Source: Streptosporangiaceae bacterium
GTDB lineage: Bacteria > Actinomycetota > Actinomycetes > Streptosporangiales > Streptosporangiaceae
Length of the DNA stretch: 64,000 nucleotides
Reading direction: 5' to 3'
NCBI GenBank assembly: GCA_025934375.1
Contig: JAICYD010000005.1
Coordinates: forward strand, 1-64,000
Positions 62,951-64,000 of the stretch are shown piece after piece. Positions within the stretch are counted from its first letter, which is position 1. Every line of letters starts with the position of its first letter. The notes beneath the pieces are model-generated. The model saw nothing but the letters and a program-made list of their open reading frames with translations. It had not been told where the DNA came from and ran no database searches. The position numbers and the translations under genes were made by a program.

Positions 62951-63319
62951 ATGGCACAACGGGACAGCGCTGACCGCGACGATGCCGACCGGCGCGACGC
63001 GGACCAGGGCAACGGCGACCGCGGCCGTCCGCGGCGGCGCAGTTCGCGGACGGCGCAGATCACCGCCGCCGAGGCGGGCCGCGCGGGCATGGAGCAGATC
63101 GCTGAGCTGACCGGCAAGCAGCCGGAGTCCGTGACCGGCGTGGAGCCGGCCGAGGACGGCTGGCTGGTCACGGTCGAGGTGATCGAGGATCGCCGGATCC
63201 CGTCCTCGACCGACATCCTGTCAACTTACGAGACCGAGCTCACGCCGGACGGCGACCTGATCTCTTACCGCAGGCAGAGGCGCTACGCGCGCGGCCACGG
63301 CGACATGACGAGGGGGTGA
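62951..63319 (+). CDS. gvpO: Gas vesicle protein GvpO
   Basis: 122 residues. An Asp/Arg-rich start is followed by the GvpO domain: AAEAGRAGMEQIAELTGKQPESVTGVEPAEDGWLVTVEVIEDRRIPSSTDILSTYETEL (in parts) and DLISYRRQRRYARG. Role in vesicle formation is genetic only. It lies 5 bp after gvpG. Confidence 0.9.
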   Translation: MAQRDSADRDDADRRDADQGNGDRGRPRRRSSRTAQITAAEAGRAGMEQIAELTGKQPESVTGVEPAEDGWLVTVEVIEDRRIPSSTDILSTYETELTPDGDLISYRRQRRYARGHGDMTRG

Positions 63320-63322
63320 CGC

Positions 63323-63724
63323 ATGAGGGGGAACGTGATCCAGTCCGACTCGATGGCCGCCCAGGGCTATTCATCCAGCGCCAGCTCGAGCGGCTCGTCG
63401 ACGACCAACCTGGGCGACATCCTGGAGCGGGTCCTTGACAAGGGACTGGTGATCGCGGGTGACATCCAGGTCAACCTGCTCGACATCGAGCTCCTGACGA
63501 TCAAGCTGCGGCTGGTTATCGCCTCGCTCGACACCGCACGCCAGGTGGGCATCGACTGGTGGGAGGAAGACCCCTGGCTGTCCGCGAGCGCCACCCGTCG
63601 TGCGCGGGCGCGCGACGGAGACGGGGACAGCGAGCTCGAGGAGGAGAACCGGCGACTGCGGGCCAAGGTCCGCGAGCTGGAATCGGGCCAGCCTGGCAAG
63701 AGCCGCGATGATGAGCGCGGCTGA
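63323..63724 (+). CDS. gvpJ: GvpA-related minor protein, GvpJ/GvpS type
   Basis: 133 residues. A Ser-rich N-terminus precedes the GvpA-like core LGDILERVLDKGLVIAGDIQVNLLDIELLTIKLRLVIASLDTARQVGIDWWE (in parts), and a coiled-coil tail (EEENRRLRAKVRELE). The IDWWEEDPW end separates it from GvpA and favours GvpJ or GvpS; the exact letter is uncertain. Such minor proteins cap the conical ends. Starts with GAGGGGGTGACGC before ATG 63323. Confidence 0.85.
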   Translation: MRGNVIQSDSMAAQGYSSSASSSGSSTTNLGDILERVLDKGLVIAGDIQVNLLDIELLTIKLRLVIASLDTARQVGIDWWEEDPWLSASATRRARARDGDGDSELEEENRRLRAKVRELESGQPGKSRDDERG

Positions 63725-64000
63725 CCGCCCCGGCATCTGGGTGTACGCCCTCGTCGACGCCGGCGATGACCTGACGCTGCCCACGGTGGCGGGGGTAGCC
63801 GGGGCGCCGGTGCGGACGGCCCCCCTGCGGGGGCACGGGAGCCTGACCGCCGTAGTCAGCGACGCGGACCTCGCGGAGTTCGGCGAGGACGCGCTGCGCT
63901 CCAACCTGGAGGACCTGGACTGGCTGGCGGCGGTCGCGCAGGCGCACCACGGCGTTATCGAGGCGGTCGCCCATCTGGGCACGGTGCTGCCAATGCGACT
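63711..64000 (+). CDS. gvpL: GvpF/GvpL family protein, second copy (3' end outside window)
   Basis: Reads MSAADRPGIWVYALVDAGDD at 63711, overlapping the gvpJ end by 14 bp, and stays open to the window edge (about 96 codons). GSLTAVVSDADLAEFGED, LEDLDWLAAVAQAHHGVIEAV and GTVLPMRL are diagnostic of the GvpL/F N-terminal domain. By analogy with Streptomyces clusters it should be followed by another GvpA-like gene and gvpK to the right. Confidence 0.9.
   Translation, partial: MSAADRPGIWVYALVDAGDDLTLPTVAGVAGAPVRTAPLRGHGSLTAVVSDADLAEFGEDALRSNLEDLDWLAAVAQAHHGVIEAVAHLGTVLPMR

Overview
The window is high-GC DNA (about 70%) with dense, short-spaced genes, many GTG starts, leaderless-looking genes and purine-rich ribosome sites. 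It carries lsr2, an actinobacterial-type glgC-glgA pair, mycofactocin-type SDR features, PaaX/TetR/MarR regulators, DUF5808, a 13E12/DUF222 HNH protein and a Streptomyces-like gas vesicle operon. Together these point to an actinomycete chromosome, probably a filamentous soil genus of the Streptosporangiales/Streptomycetales type. The genus cannot be fixed from the sequence alone.

Layout. 1-2009: end of a sugar-type ABC importer (permease, cut by the window edge, plus ATPase). 2010-8051: a WD40 remnant, a DUF222/HNH protein, a truncated small membrane ORF, a carotenoid-cleavage-type oxygenase, an RsbW-like ATPase and an SDR. 8285-16557: a leftward aromatic operon led by a PaaX-like regulator: boxC, boxB, benzoate-CoA ligase, amidohydrolase and 3-hydroxyacyl-CoA dehydrogenase. 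This is the aerobic box route, but boxA and boxD are not in the window. 16695-20972: a secreted NlpC/P60 peptidase with a CRP-like site far upstream, a TetR regulator with its own operator, and a large lipoprotein. 21052-27973: a leftward operon of two RND pumps flanking a miniature adaptor lipoprotein. 28660-44381: mixed small genes (acetyltransferase, methyltransferase, SDR, TetR/hpnH pair, CHAP hydrolase, GH12-like protein, YqeY, FMN reductase/MarR pair, TetR/MFS pair, LLM flavoenzyme, membrane protein, lsr2). 44712-49369: thiamine block tenA, thiD, thiG, thiS, thiO and thiE, with a TPP riboswitch between thiE and thiO. 49481-56445: a second GH12-like protein, metF, an HpaB-type monooxygenase, a PAP2-like membrane protein, an eight-blade WD40 protein and an ABC exporter pair. 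56577-58951: glgC-glgA. 59556-64000: gas vesicle operon, running off the right edge.

Working together. Benzoate is activated to benzoyl-CoA, epoxidised by BoxB and ring-opened by BoxC. The dehydrogenase fits the later 3-hydroxyadipyl-CoA step, with the PaaX-like protein as likely sensor. The thiO-thiS-thiG-thiD genes overlap by 4 bp or nearly abut and sit under one TPP riboswitch. The gvp genes also abut, and a match to the sigma-B/sigma-F class promoter (GTTT-N15-GGGTAG) lies 45 bp before the first gene.

A recurring oddity is the insertion of perfect or near-perfect 15 or 18 bp tandem repeats inside coding sequences. They occur in an ABC permease, the HNH protein, a methyltransferase, YqeY, a membrane protein, ThiO and an ABC ATPase, always in multiples of three. 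Other unusual points are the RND partner lacking most of its proton-relay acids, a perfect 46-bp palindrome at 29981-30026, a 64-bp duplication covering the thiD stop codon, and several antisense 3' overlaps.
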